Shown piece by piece: positions 17,411-25,345 of a stretch of 64,000 nt of DNA; within the stretch, counting starts at the first letter, position 1; each line of letters starts with the position of its first letter. Where the stretch lies: assembly GCA_017935675.1 (NCBI GenBank), contig JAGBHE010000061.1, forward strand, positions 124,001 to 188,000, given 5' to 3'. Source of the stretch: Clostridia bacterium (GTDB lineage: Bacteria > Bacillota > Clostridia > UBA1381). The notes under the pieces are model-generated. The model did no database searches. It was given only the letters and a program-made list of their open reading frames with translations, and had not been told where the DNA came from. Both the position numbers and the translations under genes were made by a program.

Positions 17411-18250
17411 TCAGCATCTTAACAATCCAAGCTTTTGAATTTGACTTCTATGGATTTCTCCTGTTTCCTTTGTATATATACGTGTTGTATTTATGCTTGA
17501 GTGGCCGAGAATATCTGCAAGGCGAACTATATCCTTTTGAATTGAATAATATGTACGCGCGAAAAGATGACGAAGATTATGGGGAAACACCTTATCCTTT
17601 GACACTCCGGCACTTTCACAAAGACCTTTCATAAGACGCCATATGTTGCTGCGGTCTAATGGTTTTCCGGACCTTGTGACAAACACAGGACCGTTGTGTA
17701 TATTATTTTCCTTTATGTAGATTTTAAGTATTTTGCAAAGCTGTTTCGGCAAAATAACGATTCTTGTTTTTCCTTTACATCTTATAACCGCCTGTTTTGC
17801 CTTTACTGCCTCCGCCGTGACAAATTTAAGTTCCGATATCCTTATACCGCTTGAACAAATTGTCTGCATAAGATAATAAAGCTTCTGATTTTTCTTCTTC
17901 TGCGCCGCTGTCAGCAATCTTGAATATTCCGCTTTTGTAAGCTCCTTATTTTTATCTGCAAAAATTTGTTTCTGAATTTTCAGCAGCTTGACCCTGCAGT
18001 CATACCACTCGTTAAAAACAAAAAAGCTGTTAAGTGATGAAATTACAGAATTAACACTGGCAGGAGCATATTCTTCTATAAGCTGCTGTTTATATTTTAA
18101 AACCTCCGTCTTTGTAACCTCTGCTCCTGAAATCCATGCCGAAAAAACAAGCATGTCATGAATGTACTTGTTAATTGTTGCAGGCGCTTTTTCCTCATTC
18201 ATTAAATACTCCCTGTATTTTTCTATAAGCAAATTTGTTATTGTTTTCAT
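17411..18250 (-). CDS. Tyrosine recombinase (XerC/D-like), probable switch invertase
   Basis: This 279-aa protein has an N-terminal SAM-like core-binding domain (residues ~5-85) and a catalytic domain with all expected residues: Arg137 (SSGIRISE), Lys161 (CKGKTR), His224/Arg227 (PHNLRH), His250 (LGHSSINTT) and nucleophile Tyr259 (RIYT). AAAGGAG lies 9 bp before ATG 18250. The stop codon touches the inverted repeat at 17410, so enzyme and substrate are side by side. A terminator for the preceding gene lies 31 bp upstream of the start and no clear promoter is visible. A CTTACAAC sequence like the repeat half-site overlaps the ribosome site, which may allow autoregulation. Confidence 0.92.
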   Translation of the reverse strand: MKTITNLLIEKYREYLMNEEKAPATINKYIHDMLVFSAWISGAEVTKTEVLKYKQQLIEEYAPASVNSVISSLNSFFVFNEWYDCRVKLLKIQKQIFADKNKELTKAEYSRLLTAAQKKKNQKLYYLMQTICSSGIRISELKFVTAEAVKAKQAVIRCKGKTRIVILPKQLCKILKIYIKENNIHNGPVFVTRSGKPLDRSNIWRLMKGLCESAGVSKDKVFPHNLRHLFARTYYSIQKDIVRLADILGHSSINTTRIYTKETGEIHRSQIQKLGLLRC

Positions 18251-18280
18251 ATCTTACAACTCCTTTTGTTCAATATTGGT

Positions 18281-18316
18281 AAAAAAACGAGCGGCTGACT
18301 TTCATCAACCGCCCGT
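18281..18316 (-). terminator. Rho-independent terminator of the YdcZ gene
   Basis: Read on the minus strand, a 12-bp stem with two G-U pairs (18305-18316 with 18287-18298) and a 6-nt loop is followed by seven T. It separates the YdcZ-like gene from the recombinase gene. Confidence 0.85.
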
Positions 18317-18326
18317 TATTAATTAA

Positions 18327-18767
18327 TCAGTTTTTCCATTTGAACAATAAAACACCGCCTATCATAAGAATAAGCCCTGCATACTTATTCCATCCGAAGG
18401 CCGTTTTTTCACTGCCCATCAGCCCGAAGGCGTCAATAATCGCCGCAACAGCAAGCTGCGATATTAAAATAACCGATATAGCAACCGTAGGGCTGAGCTT
18501 GCCGATGCTTACCATAACCGTAAGCGTTATAACAAGACCTAAAACACCTCCGAACAAATAAAACTTGTTTACATCGGCAATAGATCTGAAGCTTCCCTTT
18601 CCCATTATCCAGACTGTTATCAGAGAAAGGATAAAAGCCGTGCCCTGAACAAATGCATTTGATTCATAAATACCTATTTTTTCGCCGAGCCGCGTGTTCA
18701 TTACTCCCTGAATACTCATTGCTCCGCCTGCAATTATCGCCGTTATAAATCCCAACAACAAAATCAC
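18327..18767 (-). CDS. DMT-family membrane protein, YdcZ-like
   Basis: This protein of about 146 aa has five hydrophobic segments and the pattern 'GGAMSIQGVMNTRLGEKIG' of the short DMT transporter family DMT_YdcZ (PF04657). The cargo of this family is not generally known. The GTG at 18767 lies on the GAGGTG ribosome site, so the true start may be one of the TTG codons at 18761-18755. It has its own terminator downstream and is separated by 72 bp from mscL. Confidence 0.82.
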   Translation of the reverse strand: MILLLGFITAIIAGGAMSIQGVMNTRLGEKIGIYESNAFVQGTAFILSLITVWIMGKGSFRSIADVNKFYLFGGVLGLVITLTVMVSIGKLSPTVAISVILISQLAVAAIIDAFGLMGSEKTAFGWNKYAGLILMIGGVLLFKWKN

Positions 18768-18839
18768 CTCACGAGGTAGTGTATCCGAAAAAGCAATAAA
18801 CCATTCACAGCTACGATAATTTTTTTGTTATGTATGAAA

Positions 18840-19274
18840 TCAGATATTTTCGGTTTCCTTGCTTTTCAGCAAATCCCTGATTTCCGCAAGCAGCTCCTCC
18901 TGTGTCGGTCCCTTCGGCTCCGGCGCTTTCTCCTCCTCCGGCTTTGAAACCCTGCTCATAGCTTTACTGATTATCTTAACCGCTGCAAAAATCGATATGG
19001 AAATAATCAGAAAATTAACAATGTTCTGAATAAAATTTCCGTAAGCTATCGCCGCCTCGGGGCGAATAACCTTATCTCCCTCAGTTACCGCTTCGCTTAA
19101 AACTATTTTAAGGCTTTTGAAATCCATGCCCGCTGTAATAAATCCAAAAACAGGCATAATTATATCGTTTACAAGAGAGGACACAATTGTTCCGAAGGCG
19201 CCGCCTATAATAACACCTACTGCCATATCAACAACATTTCCCTTGAACGCAAACTTCTTAAATTCATCAAACAT
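18840..19274 (-). CDS. mscL: Large-conductance mechanosensitive channel MscL
   Basis: This 144-aa protein starts 'MFDEFKKFAFKGNVVDMAVGVIIGGAFG', the N-terminal amphipathic helix and first pore helix of MscL, with the second membrane helix near residues 70-95 and a charged C-terminal bundle ending 'EELLAEIRDLLKSK'. The pentameric channel releases solutes during hypo-osmotic shock. Length is normal for the family. AAGGAGG precedes ATG 19274. Confidence 0.96.
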   Translation of the reverse strand: MFDEFKKFAFKGNVVDMAVGVIIGGAFGTIVSSLVNDIIMPVFGFITAGMDFKSLKIVLSEAVTEGDKVIRPEAAIAYGNFIQNIVNFLIISISIFAAVKIISKAMSRVSKPEEEKAPEPKGPTQEELLAEIRDLLKSKETENI

Positions 19275-19301
19275 AATTTTTTCCTCCTTAAATTGTTTTA
19301 G

Positions 19302-20090
19302 TTATTTTTTCAGAATATAATTGTGAAGCAGCGGACCGCTGCCGGTGCCAAGGTCAAGTCCTGCCGCAATTGCTCCGGTCAGGTAATCCTTCGCCGCCCT
19401 TACGCTGTCAGATACGGAGCTTCCGCCGGCAAGACCGCAGGCTATTGCCGATGACAGGGTACAGCCCGTACCATGAGTATTTGGATTGTTTATTTTCCTC
19501 CCTTCTATCCATTCTCCGGCGCCGCAGCTGTAAAGGTAATCGGACGCATCACATCCCATATGTCCGCCCTTTATCAGGATTGCCGCTTTTGTCTTTCCGG
19601 AAATAATCCGTGCCGCACGTTCCAAACCTTGGCGGTCTGACAGCTTTATGCCCGACAAGACCTCGGCCTCCGGAATATTCGGAGTTATTATATCTGCAAT
19701 GGGAAGCAGCTCTGTTATAAGCGCCCCCACAGCATCATCAGACAGCAGCGAACAGCCGCTGGTTGATACCATTACTGTATCAAGTACTATATTTTCCGCC
19801 TTGTGCTCAGCAAGCTTCCTTGCTATTGTGCGTATGATTTCGGCGCTTGAAACCATGCCGATTTTAACGCTGTCCGGACGAATATCGGAAAAAACACAGT
19901 CAAGCTGATTTGCAACAAATCCGCTGTCAGCTTCCAGAACGCCGTAAACACCGGTGGTGTTCTGGGCAGTAAGCGCAGTTATAACGCTCATGGCGTACAT
20001 TCCGTGCATGGTAATCGTTTTTATATCCGCCTGAATCCCCGCACCGCCGCTTGAATCAGAGCCGGCTATTGTAAGAACCTTTTTTATCAC
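19302..20090 (-). CDS. thiD: Hydroxymethylpyrimidine / phosphomethylpyrimidine kinase
   Basis: This 262-aa protein of the ribokinase/PfkB-like fold has 'TIAGSDSSGGAGIQAD' at the N-terminus, 'ILIKGGHMG' mid-protein and the anion-hole motif 'NTHGTGCTLSSAIA'. It phosphorylates HMP and HMP-P in the pyrimidine branch of thiamine synthesis. GTG at 20090 is the likely start: it forms a GTGA overlap with the HAD gene stop and has GGGAGG 6 bp upstream. It is the last gene of thiE-HAD-thiD. Confidence 0.94.
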   Translation of the reverse strand: MIKKVLTIAGSDSSGGAGIQADIKTITMHGMYAMSVITALTAQNTTGVYGVLEADSGFVANQLDCVFSDIRPDSVKIGMVSSAEIIRTIARKLAEHKAENIVLDTVMVSTSGCSLLSDDAVGALITELLPIADIITPNIPEAEVLSGIKLSDRQGLERAARIISGKTKAAILIKGGHMGCDASDYLYSCGAGEWIEGRKINNPNTHGTGCTLSSAIACGLAGGSSVSDSVRAAKDYLTGAIAAGLDLGTGSGPLLHNYILKK

Positions 20091-20725
20091 AGTAAATCCT
20101 CCCACGAAGAAACATACCTGTCACAGAGCATTTTTATTTGCTCATGCTGTCCCTCTGCGGCTGCGTCATAAATACCCGTTACGCGAAATCCGGCTTTTTT
20201 TGCCGTCCAAGCCGCGTGAAGCGCGTCTTCGAAAATCATGGTGTCGGCCTTTTCCGTGCCGATTATATCAAGCGCCTTTATGTATATATCGGGACTGCTT
20301 TTCCCGGCACCCGCTTCGCCGCAGGTAATTATACCCTCAAAATATTCAAGAATTCCATTGTTTTTAAAAGCGGCTTCGGCAAGAACCCGGTCTGTTGCCG
20401 TTGCAACGCACAGCTTAACACCGCCTTGGCGCAGCTTTTCAAGATACCTGTGAAGCCCGGGCTTTGTTTTTACACGGTTTGAGTAAAAATCCATAAGCAT
20501 GGAGTTAATGCCGCGGCAAATTTCATCAACGCTTTGCTTCACACCGTAGCGCTCACGGAAATACTCTCCCGCCTCAAGAAGGTCCATGCTTATAAGCTGC
20601 TTATAAAGATTATCCTCCGGTATATAGCCAATACTTTTCAGATAGTCCGCACATATTGTTTTCCATATCGGCATGGAATCAATAAGTGTGCCATCCATAT
20701 CAAATATTGCGCCTTTAAAGCCCAT
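20087..20725 (-). CDS. HAD phosphatase in the thiamine operon (beta-phosphoglucomutase-like)
   Basis: This 212-aa HAD subfamily IA enzyme has motif I 'FDMDGTLIDS' (8-17), motif II 'CVATATDR', and 'EDALHAAWTAKKAGF' for motif IV. Translational coupling to thiE (11-bp overlap) and thiD (4-bp overlap) suggests it acts on a thiamine intermediate, for example as a thiamine-phosphate or pyrimidine-phosphate phosphatase; that is inference from context. Confidence 0.85.
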   Translation of the reverse strand: MGFKGAIFDMDGTLIDSMPIWKTICADYLKSIGYIPEDNLYKQLISMDLLEAGEYFRERYGVKQSVDEICRGINSMLMDFYSNRVKTKPGLHRYLEKLRQGGVKLCVATATDRVLAEAAFKNNGILEYFEGIITCGEAGAGKSSPDIYIKALDIIGTEKADTMIFEDALHAAWTAKKAGFRVTGIYDAAAEGQHEQIKMLCDRYVSSWEDLL

Positions 20726-21368
20726 CAGGCAAACACCCCTTCACTGTTTTTTCCGAAAGCATACGCAGCGAAGCAGCGGCTGCCTTTATATCCTTTGCTC
20801 CGAATATGGCTGATACAACCGCAACGCCGCATATACCGCTGCCGGCAAGGGATAGTATGTTTTTTTCGGAAACCCCGCCTATTGCAATTACCGGTATTTT
20901 TACGGCAGAGCATATTTCCTTAAGAGCTTCATATGATAAATTTTTTGCATCCGCCTTTGTTGATGTGGAGAATACCGCGCCTGAGCCAAGATAATCAGCA
21001 CCTGCTTTTTCGGCTTCAAGCGCCTGCTCCGCAGTTCTTGCCGAAACTCCGATTATCTTATCCGCGCCGAGGATTTTCCGCGCCTTTGCGGGATTCATAT
21101 CCCCCTGTCCGAGATGCACCCCGTCAGCTCCGCTGAGCCTTGCTATTTCAACATTATCATTTATAACAAAGGGAACGTTTTTACTTCGGCACAGACTGCA
21201 TATTTCACGAGCCTCATCAAGAAACTCGTCAAAGCCCAGTTTTTTTTCTCTGAGCTGCACAAAAGTAGCCCCTCCGTCAATTGCCTTCTCCACCTGCTCA
21301 TAAAGGCTTTCGCAGCTATGCCAGCTTCTGTCCGTCACCGCATAAAGCAGCAAATCCTCTGATTTCAT
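20715..21368 (-). CDS. thiE: Thiamine-phosphate synthase
   Basis: This 217-aa TIM barrel has 'FVQLREKKLGFDEFL', 'FVINDNVEIA', 'GVHLGQGDM', 'IGVSARTAEQA' and 'IPVIAIGGVSEKN', the standard ThiE blocks for joining HMP-PP and thiazole phosphate. ATG at 21368 is chosen because AGGAGG lies 9 bp upstream; the in-frame ATG at 21386 overlaps that ribosome site. It is the first gene of the operon, with a promoter 36 bp upstream. Confidence 0.95.
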   Translation of the reverse strand: MKSEDLLLYAVTDRSWHSCESLYEQVEKAIDGGATFVQLREKKLGFDEFLDEAREICSLCRSKNVPFVINDNVEIARLSGADGVHLGQGDMNPAKARKILGADKIIGVSARTAEQALEAEKAGADYLGSGAVFSTSTKADAKNLSYEALKEICSAVKIPVIAIGGVSEKNILSLAGSGICGVAVVSAIFGAKDIKAAAASLRMLSEKTVKGCLPDGL

Positions 21369-21403
21369 AAACAGCTTCCTCCTCATGCTTCACAGCTTAA
21401 TTC

Positions 21404-21432
21404 AGTGTATCACAGCTTGAGGTTTTTGTCAA
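21404..21432 (-). promoter_or_regulatory. Promoter of thiE operon
   Basis: On the minus strand TTGACA (21432-21427), a 17-bp spacer and TACACT (21409-21404) form a good sigma-A promoter. The leader to ATG 21368 is only about 30 nt, too short for a TPP riboswitch. Confidence 0.75.
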
Positions 21433-21544
21433 TATTCATGAGTGATTTTCAGACAATTTCCCGAAAAATATTTCTCCGGCAGGGAAGCCTGCACGTGCCC
21501 GCAGATAACGGATGTTTGAATTCAGACATACCTTTTATTGGGGA

Positions 21545-21573
21545 TTGTAAGTTTTAATTGCATATGTTATAAT
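21545..21573 (+). promoter_or_regulatory. Possible promoter of nagB-ROK gene
   Basis: TTGTAA at 21545-21550, 17 bp, then TATAAT at 21568-21573, inside the first 50-bp repeat. The second repeat copy contains the same TATAAT (21669-21674) but without a good -35. Confidence 0.45.
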
Positions 21574-21612
21574 AATTGTAACATAGGAACAAAATCCTTA
21601 CGGATTTTGAAT
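21563..21612 (+). repeat. 50-bp direct repeat, copy A, in nagB leader
   Basis: A 50-bp unit that recurs without change at 21664-21713. It contains two hairpins: TATGTTA/TAACATA with a 9-nt loop and CAAAATCC/GGATTTTG with a TTAC loop. A third hairpin (GCAAAGCC/GGCTTTGC, 21639-21660) lies between the copies. Confidence 0.85.
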
Positions 21613-21663
21613 TTATGCAATTATTGTAACGGTGTGAAGCAAAGCCGATGGCGGCTTTGCACT

Positions 21664-21713
21664 TATGTTATAATAATTGTAACATAGGAACAAAATCCTT
21701 ACGGATTTTGAAT
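21664..21713 (+). repeat. 50-bp direct repeat, copy B, in nagB leader
   Basis: Identical to 21563-21612 over 50 bp, offset by 101 bp, ending 30 bp before the nagB-ROK start codon. Its role is unknown; both copies would lie in the 5' leader if transcription starts at or before copy A. Confidence 0.85.
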
Positions 21714-21742
21714 AAAATTTTATGTGCGGAGGGTGAAAAGCT

Positions 21743-23359
21743 ATGCGTGTTATAGTTTGCAGCAATTATGATGAAATGTCAAAGCAGGCAGCCAAGCTCG
21801 TGGCAGGTCAGGTTAATCTTAAGCCGAATTGTGTTCTCGGTCTTGCAACCGGCTCAACCCCGATAGGTCTTTATAATAACCTCATTCAGATGTCTGACGC
21901 GGGAGATGTGGATTTTAGTGAGGTAACAACCTTCAACCTTGATGAATATTATCCGATTTCAAAGGATAATGATCAAAGCTATGATTACTTCATGAACAAG
22001 CATCTGTTTTCAAAGGTTAAGATGAAAAACCACTATATCCCAAACGGTGAGACATCAGATCCGGAAAAGGAATGCACCGATTACGAAAAAAGAATTGAGT
22101 CTGAGGGCGGAATTGACTTACAGATACTCGGAATAGGTCAGAACGGACATATAGGCTTTAACGAGCCGGACATCAATCTCAATACGGTTACTCATTTAAC
22201 TCGGCTGACGGAAAGCACCATAAAGGCAAACTCAAGATTTTTTGAAAATATAAACGATGTGCCGACAATGGCGCTTACAATGGGAATCGCCTCAATTTTA
22301 AAGTCAAGAAAAATAATTCTTCTCGCCAGCGGCAGAGCTAAGCATAAGGTTGTGTCGGAGCTTCTGAACGGTGAAATAAATACAAGTATACCTGCATCAA
22401 TGCTTAAGGTTCATCCGGATGTTGTTCTTATATGCGACAAGGAAGCATATACAAGCATGTATCTTGGTGTTGATATCGGCGGGACCCACATTAAGTTCGG
22501 CGTAATAGATGATGAGAACCATGTTCTTTATAAAGACAGCATAAGAACAAGAAAAAGAGGCAAGGCACAGATTATCATGAGCGAAATCGGCGCCGCATGC
22601 AAAGAAATAATTAAAAAATACCCGATTTCAGGCATAGGTATCGGCACTCCGGGCATAATCGATAAAAAGGATAACCGTGTAAGCGCCGCTAACCTGCCCT
22701 TTGACAATGACCCGATTGTTGATTATCTTAAGGAATATATTGATTTACCGATTTATCTTGACAATGACGCAAACTGCGCAGCCCTTGCAGAATGTAAGGC
22801 GGGCGTCCATGAGGATGATCTGCTGATGATAACTCTCGGGACGGGTATCGGCGGCGGAATAATACTCGGCGGCAAGATTTATTCCGGTAAGCGCGGCGAC
22901 GCCGGGGAAATCGGACATATGTGCATTCAGTCTGACGGAATCAGATGCAGCTGCGGTCTTGTAGGCTGCTGGGAGAAATACGCCTCTGTATCTGCGCTTA
23001 TTGAACAGATAAATGACGCAGCTCAGAAAAATCCCGACTGTATAATGGCTCAGATTATTAAAGAGGAAAACGGAGCCGCCGACGGTGAAACGGTATTCAA
23101 GGCAATGGAAAAAGGCTGTCCTGTTGCAAATGAGGTTTTTGATAAATACCTTTCATATCTTGCTACCGGTATAAACAGCGTTGCAAACATATTCAGACCG
23201 GAAACAATAGTTCTCGCAGGAGGGATAACAGCTCAGGGAGATATACTGTTAAAGCCGCTTCAAAAAAAGCTTGCCGCAAACATAAATGTTAAGATTTCCA
23301 GGCTTCAGAATGACGCCGGTATAATCGGCGCTGCGCTGCTTGCAAAGCTTTCACAATAA
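21743..23359 (+). CDS. Glucosamine-6-phosphate deaminase fused to ROK-family sugar kinase
   Basis: This is a 538-aa two-domain enzyme. Residues 1-~238 are NagB: 'GLATGSTPIGLY', 'FNLDEYYP' (active-site acidic residues) and 'GIGQNGHIGFNEP', for conversion of GlcN-6-P to Fru-6-P and ammonia. Residue 239 opens a full ROK kinase: 'LGVDIGGTHIKFG' (ATP), 'DNDANCAALAE' (catalytic Asp), 'TLGTGIGGG', and zinc motif 'CSCGLVGCWE'. There is essentially no linker. The join suggests that a sugar is phosphorylated by one half and the amino-sugar phosphate consumed by the other. GCGGAGGG precedes ATG 21743. A perfect terminator follows. Confidence 0.9.
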   Translation: MRVIVCSNYDEMSKQAAKLVAGQVNLKPNCVLGLATGSTPIGLYNNLIQMSDAGDVDFSEVTTFNLDEYYPISKDNDQSYDYFMNKHLFSKVKMKNHYIPNGETSDPEKECTDYEKRIESEGGIDLQILGIGQNGHIGFNEPDINLNTVTHLTRLTESTIKANSRFFENINDVPTMALTMGIASILKSRKIILLASGRAKHKVVSELLNGEINTSIPASMLKVHPDVVLICDKEAYTSMYLGVDIGGTHIKFGVIDDENHVLYKDSIRTRKRGKAQIIMSEIGAACKEIIKKYPISGIGIGTPGIIDKKDNRVSAANLPFDNDPIVDYLKEYIDLPIYLDNDANCAALAECKAGVHEDDLLMITLGTGIGGGIILGGKIYSGKRGDAGEIGHMCIQSDGIRCSCGLVGCWEKYASVSALIEQINDAAQKNPDCIMAQIIKEENGAADGETVFKAMEKGCPVANEVFDKYLSYLATGINSVANIFRPETIVLAGGITAQGDILLKPLQKKLAANINVKISRLQNDAGIIGAALLAKLSQ

Positions 23360-23360
23360 T

Positions 23361-23393
23361 AAATTGGGTGTTGCTTAACGCAACACCCAATTT
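23361..23393 (+). terminator. Terminator after nagB-ROK
   Basis: A perfect 13-bp stem (AAATTGGGTGTTG with its complement) around a 7-nt loop, followed by an AT-rich tract starting ATTTATTT. The flanking A and T tracts could let it work in both directions. Confidence 0.8.
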
Positions 23394-23402
23394 ATTTAAT
23401 GT

Positions 23403-23575
23403 AAATCGGAGCAATGCTCTGCTTTGCTTGCAAGGAGCAGAGCTTGTGACAGATTGCAAGCAAGCGCAGGAAGCGTCAGCTCCTCAGGGTTTCAGTGGGA
23501 GATTATAACTCCCACTGAAATTCTGAGATGGGGCCCTCCGCCTAAGAGGCGGGTCCCATCTGCGCGTAGGTTATT
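23403..23575 (+). repeat. ~170-bp structured repeat, copy 1
   Basis: Nearly identical to 25168-25338. It contains several nested pairings: GCTCTGCT/AGCAGAGC, TTGCTTGCAA with a downstream TTGCAAGCAA, a long hairpin around TTTCAGTGGGAG/CTCCCACTGAAA with an ATTATAA loop, and a GC-rich hairpin CCGCCT/AGGCGG. Its right end supplies the TAA stop of the stalk-domain gene. It may be a structured RNA or a non-autonomous mobile repeat; I do not recognise the family. Confidence 0.8.
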
Positions 23576-25061
23576 CCGCTGCCTCGGCAGGACCTTCGTC
23601 TTTCAGCATTGAATTGATATAAATTACGGAACCGGGATTATCCTCAAGCTTTTCATACTCCACTTTGCAGCTGAAATTTTCGCTTACAAAACGCAGTGGT
23701 ACAAGCGTGCGGTCATTTCTTATTGTAGCAGGTACATCAAGCTTTACAGTCTCTGTTTTATCACCGACTGTCTTCTTAACCTCGTCATCATCTATTGTAA
23801 GGACAAGAGTTGTCCGGCCGTCCTTAATTGTGATAACTCCCGCCTCATAGGAAATATTCTCATCGGAAATGCCTATTACGTTACAGAACTTTCTAAGAGG
23901 CACAAGCGTACGGTCATTTTCAATAACCGGCTCAACATCGTCAAATTTTACACGGATACCGTTATACAATACATTGATTTTCGTTTCATCAATCATCATA
24001 TCCTCAAGGTATATTGAATTATCCTCGGTTAATTTCGGAAATTCAACTTTAACGTCACCGTTTACATTCGAAATATCCATATCAATCTTCAGATAAGCCG
24101 ATATATCGGAATTTTTCTCTGTTACAGACTCTATAAAGGCCTTTGTTTCCTCAGTTTCGTCCATGTCATCAATAATAGGTGAAACCGCTTTAATAACCTT
24201 GTACAGGTTAGTGTCAAAATTTATTTCAACGCCCATGGTTTTAAGATGCTTATCATCATCCATTGATGCGGTTATCACCATGGCATCATCAGCAAAGAAC
24301 TGTACATCCTTTAAGGCTCCGACCCATTTTTTTACTTCCTCTTCATATTTACTGCGCATTTCATCTGTGATTTCACCGGTGCTTACTTCCTCACCCTCCA
24401 CAGCAGAAGATACGGATACGGCTATAGTTGAAAGCATTAAATCCTCCATATTCAGCATCATGCTTTCAATAACATCCTTTATTTCCTTTTCCGTGAACGT
24501 CATTGTATAAACGCCGTCTTTTTCCTTAAATTTCTTATCGGGTACAGCGGAATATATCTGCTCATTAATCTCTTTAATCTTCTCGGGTGAATAAGCAGTC
24601 ATGCTGTCAATCAATTGGTCATAGCCCGGAATCCTGCTGTAATCCATAACCATATACTTATCCGTATCCGGCGATTTCATGATATAAACAAGCTTGGGAG
24701 CGTTTTTATCACTCATATCCATATCCATGTACGTCTCAATATCAACATCGGGTTCACCGGTCATTTTTACAACAGCATTCATTGCCATCTGCATAACAAG
24801 GCTGTCAGCAGCTCCCTTAAGTGCAATGTCATAATCAGCGCTCATGGCAGGAAGCTCGTCACCTGTAATTTCAAACACTTCCTTCATCTCATCACTGATT
24901 TTCTCAATACCAATCTCCATGGTCATTTTCATATTTGCGCTTGTTATACTTTCGGTCATTGCAGCCTTGATATCATCATCAGACGCTGCAAGAACATTTA
25001 CGGACATTGCAGCTGTCATAACGCTCAGCAGCAATGCTATGTATTTTCTCATTTTCTTCAT
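23571..25061 (-). CDS. Secreted stalk-domain (copper amine oxidase N-terminal-like) protein
   Basis: This 496-aa protein has a signal peptide (residues 1-25, 'LLSVMTAAMSVNVLAA'). The central part (~30-350) is rich in acidic residues and beta-prone repeats of hydrophobic/polar alternation, resembling DUF6612/LppX-like surface proteins. The C-terminal ~375-485 is a stalk domain (PF07833): 'NGIRVKFDDVEPVIENDRT' and a second 'VPATIRNDRTLVPLRFVSE'. No enzyme motif is visible, and a cell-surface role is likely. It is bracketed by the two copies of the ~170-bp repeat, and its stop codon is provided by copy 1. Confidence 0.8.
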   Translation of the reverse strand: MKKMRKYIALLLSVMTAAMSVNVLAASDDDIKAAMTESITSANMKMTMEIGIEKISDEMKEVFEITGDELPAMSADYDIALKGAADSLVMQMAMNAVVKMTGEPDVDIETYMDMDMSDKNAPKLVYIMKSPDTDKYMVMDYSRIPGYDQLIDSMTAYSPEKIKEINEQIYSAVPDKKFKEKDGVYTMTFTEKEIKDVIESMMLNMEDLMLSTIAVSVSSAVEGEEVSTGEITDEMRSKYEEEVKKWVGALKDVQFFADDAMVITASMDDDKHLKTMGVEINFDTNLYKVIKAVSPIIDDMDETEETKAFIESVTEKNSDISAYLKIDMDISNVNGDVKVEFPKLTEDNSIYLEDMMIDETKINVLYNGIRVKFDDVEPVIENDRTLVPLRKFCNVIGISDENISYEAGVITIKDGRTTLVLTIDDDEVKKTVGDKTETVKLDVPATIRNDRTLVPLRFVSENFSCKVEYEKLEDNPGSVIYINSMLKDEGPAEAAE

Positions 25062-25167
25062 ATTCCTTTTCCTCCATTAATTTTTTTACTTTATTCCGAT
25101 ACAGTAATTATAACATTCCTGCATTTTAAAGTCAATACAAAAGTATGATAAATTTATTAATTTTTTT

Positions 25168-25338
25168 AAATCGGAGCAATGCTCTGCTTTGCTTGCAAGG
25201 AGCAGAGCTTGCGACAGATTGCAAGCAAGCGCAGGAAGCGTCAGCTCCTCAGGATTTCAGTGGGAGATTATAACTCCCACTGAAATCCTGAGATGGGGCC
25301 CGCCTTTATAGGCGGGGGACATCTGCGCGTAGGTTATT
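25168..25338 (+). repeat. ~170-bp structured repeat, copy 2
   Basis: Same orientation as copy 1. The central hairpin is a perfect 19-bp stem here (CTCAGGATTTCAGTGGGAG and its complement). It differs from copy 1 by three substitutions in the first ~125 bp, plus a rearranged but still paired GC-rich hairpin near the right end. It lies between the stalk-domain gene and the 3' end of gtrA, filling most of that 284-bp gap. Confidence 0.8.
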
Positions 25339-25345
25339 AATATTC

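Noticed and set aside
21433..21560. TPP riboswitch upstream of thiE
   Set aside because: No THI-box consensus elements were found and the region lies upstream of the likely promoter.
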